A stretch of DNA of 15,971 nt from DASTRU01 sp035761045 (lineage in GTDB: Bacteria > Pseudomonadota > Gammaproteobacteria > Burkholderiales > Burkholderiaceae_E): NCBI GenBank assembly GCA_035761045.1, contig DASTRU010000059.1:1-15971 (forward strand), in the 5' to 3' direction. The position numbers were made by a program, and so were the translations under genes. Each line of letters begins with the position of its first letter. Positions within the stretch are counted from its first letter, which is position 1. The notes under the pieces are model-generated. The model searched no databases. It was not told where the DNA came from and saw only the letters and a list, made by a program, of their open reading frames with translations. Shown piece after piece: positions 13,424 through 15,971 of the stretch.

Positions 13424-14376
13424 GCGGCCCGCCTAGATGACGAAGAAGCCGCGTTCGCGTCGCCGCTCATGATTTGCAAGAACACGTCTTCGAGATCCGC
13501 GCGCTGCACTTCCAGTTCGTCGATCGTCGCGCCGCTTGCGCGAATCGCCGCGAGTGTCGGCTCGACTTCGGCGTAATCGCTCAAACGAATCGCGATCCGG
13601 CCGGACGCCGCGCCTTCTTCAAGCGGATGCACGCGCGCAAGCAATTCCGGCGGCAACTCGCCCGAGGCCAGACGCACCGCAAGCTGCAATCCGTCGACCC
13701 GCGCCAATAACCGCCGCGTATCGTCCAACGCGACCACGCGGCCCGACTTCAACATCGCAATACGCGTGCACAGACTTTCGGCTTCTTCCAGGTAATGCGT
13801 GGTGAGAATGATCGTATGGCCTTCGCGATTAAGGCGACCGATAAAGCGCCACAAGGTTTGCCGTAATTCCACGTCCACGCCGGCGGTGGGTTCGTCGAGG
13901 ATGATCACCGGCGGCCGATGCACGAGTGCTTGCGCGACCAGCACGCGGCGCTTCATGCCGCCCGAGAGCGCGCGCATGTTCGCGTTGGCTTTGGCGCTTA
14001 GGTCAAGGTTGGCGAGGATTTCGTCAATCCAATCGTCGTTCGCGCGGATACCGTAATAACCGCTTGTGATGCGCAAGGTTTCGCGCACGGTGAAGAACGG
14101 ATCGAACACGAGTTCTTGCGGCACCACGCCGAGGTTAAGACGCGATTGAGCGCTTTCGCGCACCGTGTCGAACCCCATGACCGCGACCTGGCCCGCGCTT
14201 GCGCGCGCGAGTCCGGCGATGATCGAGATCAAAGTGGTTTTGCCCGCGCCGTTCGGCCCCAGCAGACCGAAGAATTCGCCTTGGCGAATCTCGAGCGAGA
14301 CTTCATCGAGCGCTCGTAACGCGCCGTAATGTTTGACGACATCGCGAATGGCGATGGCGGGAACGGCGGCAGACAT
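13420..14376 (-). CDS. ABC transporter ATP-binding protein (YadG-like)
   Basis: This is the ATPase partner of the ABC-2 permease that follows. The 318 residues show Walker A GPNGAGKT at 40-47 (K46), a Q-loop around Q87, the signature LSGGM at 137-141, Walker B VIILDEP at 157-163 and the switch H194 in TTHYLEEAE. About 90 residues after the nucleotide-binding domain resemble the C-terminal extension seen in drug/export type ATPases such as the YadG and CcmA/NodI groups. It is distinct from MlaF, which would be expected beyond the right edge. There is no clear ribosome-binding site, but an exact TATAAT lies 40 bases upstream of the ATG. Confidence 0.95.
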   Translation of the reverse strand: MSAAVPAIAIRDVVKHYGALRALDEVSLEIRQGEFFGLLGPNGAGKTTLISIIAGLARASAGQVAVMGFDTVRESAQSRLNLGVVPQELVFDPFFTVRETLRITSGYYGIRANDDWIDEILANLDLSAKANANMRALSGGMKRRVLVAQALVHRPPVIILDEPTAGVDVELRQTLWRFIGRLNREGHTIILTTHYLEEAESLCTRIAMLKSGRVVALDDTRRLLARVDGLQLAVRLASGELPPELLARVHPLEEGAASGRIAIRLSDYAEVEPTLAAIRASGATIDELEVQRADLEDVFLQIMSGDANAASSSSRRAA

Positions 14377-14395
14377 GGCGGCGGGGCGTGAGAGG

Positions 14396-14422
14396 GCGGG
14401 TGGGAAGGAACCCGCGATTATA
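14396..14422 (-). promoter_or_regulatory. Possible promoter for ABC-ibaG-murA-his genes: TATAAT with nearby inverted repeat
   Basis: The 79-base gap after mlaB contains an exact -10 hexamer TATAAT on the minus strand (14417-14422), with about 33 bases from the expected start of transcription to the ATPase ATG. No good -35 box sits 16-18 bases upstream; the best I can align is 3/6 (TGGTCG). Just after the -10, GCGGGT (14410-14415 on the opposite strand) pairs with ACCCGC (14396-14401) across 8 bases, at the start of the expected leader. It could be an operator or leader stem. Support is moderate because a chance TATAAT is less likely in GC-rich DNA. Confidence 0.42.
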
Positions 14423-14455
14423 GGGAGGGCCGGCCCACCGACCAGCGAGGGCGCC

Positions 14456-14743
14456 TTAACCGGGCGTCGAATCCGACTGGCGCTGAGTATTACTGAAGAT
14501 CAATTCGGCCACGCCATATAGCCGCGCGAGCGACAGCAGGCTGGTCGACGGGTTGGCGAGCGCGAGTGGTGTGCCGGCCGCCCGCGCGGCTCGGCGCCAC
14601 GCCAACAGCACCGCCACGGCGGACGAATCGACATCGTTCAAGTCCGATAAATCGATTTCGCGAGCGCCTTGTTGAATAGCGGCAAGCCCCTGCGCGCGTA
14701 CGGCGGGGGCTTGCGCGAGGCGAAGCGTGGAAGGAGCGCGCAT
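14456..14743 (-). CDS. mlaB: STAS-domain protein MlaB
   Basis: MlaB is the small cytoplasmic STAS subunit of the MlaFEDB phospholipid ABC complex; it binds and stabilises the MlaF ATPase. The protein has 95 residues from the ATG at 14743. A GTG at 14749 would add two. The STAS core is visible as EIDLSDLNDVDSSAVAVLLA, with the Ser pair at residues 40-41 where the family has a conserved Ser/Thr, followed by LLSLARLYGVAELI. It follows mlaC by 9 bases. Its order after mlaC matches E. coli. The protein is short and little conserved, so context carries much of the call. Confidence 0.9.
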   Translation of the reverse strand: MRAPSTLRLAQAPAVRAQGLAAIQQGAREIDLSDLNDVDSSAVAVLLAWRRAARAAGTPLALANPSTSLLSLARLYGVAELIFSNTQRQSDSTPG

Positions 14744-14752
14744 CGTCACCGA

Positions 14753-15376
14753 TTACTTCTTGCCGCCAAGTTCGGCGATTTTTTGCTCGAGCGATTTGAT
14801 GAGTCCATCAACGCCGTTGCGATTGACTTCTTGCGCGAACGAATTGCGGTAGTTCTGCACGAGCCAAATACCCAGCACGTTCACGTCGATGATCTTCCAG
14901 CCGTCGGCCGACTTCGACATCCGGTAATCAAGCTGAATCGGTTCGGCTTGCGGTTGCAGGACTTGCGAACGCACGGTCACGTCGCCTTCGGCTGGCACGC
15001 GTACGGGCTTGAATTCAATCGTCACGTTGCGGGTTTGGCTAAACGCGCCCGCGTAAGTGCGGATCAACAGCTGCTTGAACAGCTCGGTCAAGCGCGCTTG
15101 TTGGGCGGGTGTGGCTTGCCGCCAGCCAGGGCCAACGGCCGCGGCCGTCATGCGTGCGAAGTCGGTATGCGGCAGGATTTTTTCATCGACCAGTTTGGCG
15201 ACCTTGTCGATGTTGCCGTCTTGCAAGCCTTTGTCGGATTGGATCGTGGTGAGCACCTCGGTCGAGATGCGCTTGACGAGTTCATCGGGCGGCGTGGCGG
15301 TTTGCGCAAACACGGCGCCGGTCAGCATCGCACCGGCGAGCGCGAGCGCGAGGCGACGTTGCAGTGAGCGAATCAT
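14753..15376 (-). CDS. mlaC: Periplasmic phospholipid-binding protein MlaC
   Basis: MlaC shuttles phospholipids across the periplasm between the MlaA-porin complex and MlaFEDB. I chose the third in-frame ATG (15376) because GGAGA lies about 8 bases upstream; the ATG at 15391 would overlap that site and has none of its own. The product is 207 residues with a Sec signal peptide of about 24 residues (MIRSLQRRLALALAGAMLTG, then AVFA, cleavage before QT). The mature part has the MlaC/Ttg2D features: DKVAKLVDEKILPHTDFARMT, LTELFKQLLIRTYAGAFSQ, WKIIDVNVLGIWLVQNYR, and a Lys/Glu-rich end. mlaA precedes it. Confidence 0.95.
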   Translation of the reverse strand: MIRSLQRRLALALAGAMLTGAVFAQTATPPDELVKRISTEVLTTIQSDKGLQDGNIDKVAKLVDEKILPHTDFARMTAAAVGPGWRQATPAQQARLTELFKQLLIRTYAGAFSQTRNVTIEFKPVRVPAEGDVTVRSQVLQPQAEPIQLDYRMSKSADGWKIIDVNVLGIWLVQNYRNSFAQEVNRNGVDGLIKSLEQKIAELGGKK

Positions 15377-15406
15377 TGACATGTTCTCCATGGATTGAAA
15401 GGTCGA

Positions 15407-15431
15407 TGCGTCGCCAAATCTAAACGACGCA
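15407..15431 (-). other. 7-bp inverted repeat between mlaA and mlaC
   Basis: TGCGTCG (15407-15413) and CGACGCA (15425-15431) are exact inverted repeats around an 11-base AT-rich loop in the mlaA-mlaC gap. No T-tract follows on the transcribed strand (TCGACCTTTC), so it is not a good terminator. An mRNA stability or processing hairpin, or a protein-binding site, is possible. Confidence 0.4.
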
Positions 15432-15445
15432 CCCGTATTGAACGA

Positions 15446-15971
15446 TTAACGCGGTAGTCGGTTCACCGGAGGTGTGACCGGAGGTTGCTGATCCACCGCC
15501 GAACGGCCACCCGCGGGCGGGGCGGTGTACGAGTCATCGGGATAGCCGTCCTCATCGGGCACGTTGCCGTCGTAGATCAAGAAGCGGCGGCGTTGCAGGT
15601 AGGCATCGCGATAAAACAAGTAACGATCGAGCGCGGCTTGATCCGCGGCACGGGTTGCATCGAGCACGCCTTCACGTAATGAAACAACGCGGGTGCCCGT
15701 CGCGACCCAATACTCGGTGCAGCAGGTAATGGTCCCAAGCGGTTCGCCCAGGCGGTCGACGAAGAAGCCGCCAGTGTCGCGAATCGTGCTCGGCCCAAAA
15801 ATCGGCAACACGAAATACGCGCCCGGACCCACTCCCCAACGGCCCAAGGTTTGGCCGAAGTCTTCGGGCTGGCGTTGCAACCCTTGCATATGCGAGGCGA
15901 TGTCGATGCAGCCGCCCAAGCCGAACAAGGTGTTCACGCCAAACCGCAGCACGTTCTTCGCCGCGTCGCCC
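15446..15971 (-). CDS. mlaA: Outer-membrane phospholipid-trafficking lipoprotein MlaA (VacJ), 5' end off window
   Basis: MlaA sits in the outer membrane with a porin and removes phospholipids from the outer leaflet, handing them to MlaC. The window holds the last 174 residues. The frame runs to the edge (GDAAKNVLRFGVNTLFGLGG), and an internal GTG at 15952 is not the start. Family motifs are strong: FGVNTLFGLGGCIDIASHM, EDFGQTLGRWGVGPGAYFVL, PIFGPSTIRD. The signal peptide and lipobox lie outside. After the conserved domain comes a Pro/Asp-rich tail of about 35 residues that is probably disordered (DGNVPDEDGYPDDSY and onward). Genes for MlaF, MlaE and MlaD would be expected farther right. Confidence 0.95.
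   Translation of the reverse strand, partial: GDAAKNVLRFGVNTLFGLGGCIDIASHMQGLQRQPEDFGQTLGRWGVGPGAYFVLPIFGPSTIRDTGGFFVDRLGEPLGTITCCTEYWVATGTRVVSLREGVLDATRAADQAALDRYLFYRDAYLQRRRFLIYDGNVPDEDGYPDDSYTAPPAGGRSAVDQQPPVTPPVNRLPR

Noticed and set aside
1..15971. Mobile elements, CRISPR arrays, tRNA or rRNA genes, phage or defence systems
   Set aside because: I saw no transposase, repeat-spacer pattern, tRNA cloverleaf, attachment site or defence-type protein. The minus-strand genes are standard housekeeping genes.

Overview
The window looks like a chromosomal segment from a betaproteobacterium, most likely of the order Burkholderiales. The evidence is GC-rich DNA (roughly 60% by eye), a short-form HisG, separate HisI and HisE proteins, a monofunctional HisB, and the gene order mla - ABC pair - bolA/ibaG - murA - hisGDCBHAFIE - hinT - tatABC. 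I know that order from Burkholderiales and relatives. I cannot name a genus or species from sequence alone.

Layout, left to right. Positions 1-2212 carry two plus-strand genes: the 3' part of a class III PLP aminotransferase related to glutamate-1-semialdehyde aminomutase, and a 312-residue protein I do not recognise. From 2209 to the right edge everything is on the minus strand, so transcription runs right to left. In that order the genes are mlaA (5' end off the window), mlaC, mlaB, an ABC-2 ATPase and permease, an ibaG-type bolA gene, murA, hisG, hisD, hisC, hisB, hisH, hisA, hisF, hisI, hisE, hinT, tatA, tatB and tatC. The last gene, tatC, overlaps the unknown plus-strand gene tail to tail by 4 bases.

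The minus-strand block is very compact. Six junctions are ATGA stop/start overlaps (ATPase-permease, murA-hisG, hisG-hisD, hisF-hisI, hisI-hisE) or close equivalents (the hisC stop and a candidate hisB GTG share one base). This suggests long co-transcription and translational coupling. All histidine enzymes are present except the HisZ subunit that a short HisG needs and a histidinol-phosphate phosphatase; both must lie elsewhere. The Mla proteins return mislocalised phospholipids from the outer to the inner membrane. MurA starts peptidoglycan synthesis, IbaG is an Fe-S/acid-stress BolA protein, and TatABC exports folded proteins. The block therefore mixes envelope upkeep with histidine synthesis.

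The most unusual signal is not a gene. A long, almost perfect GC-rich hairpin followed at once by a T-rich tract lies between hisA and hisF, on the transcribed strand. It has the form of an intrinsic terminator inside the his operon, and its T-tract ends only 16 bases before the hisF start codon. Smaller intercistronic hairpins lie between tatA and tatB and between mlaA and mlaC, and an exact TATAAT lies just upstream of the ABC ATPase gene. I saw no mobile element, tRNA, rRNA, CRISPR array or clearly novel multi-gene system.
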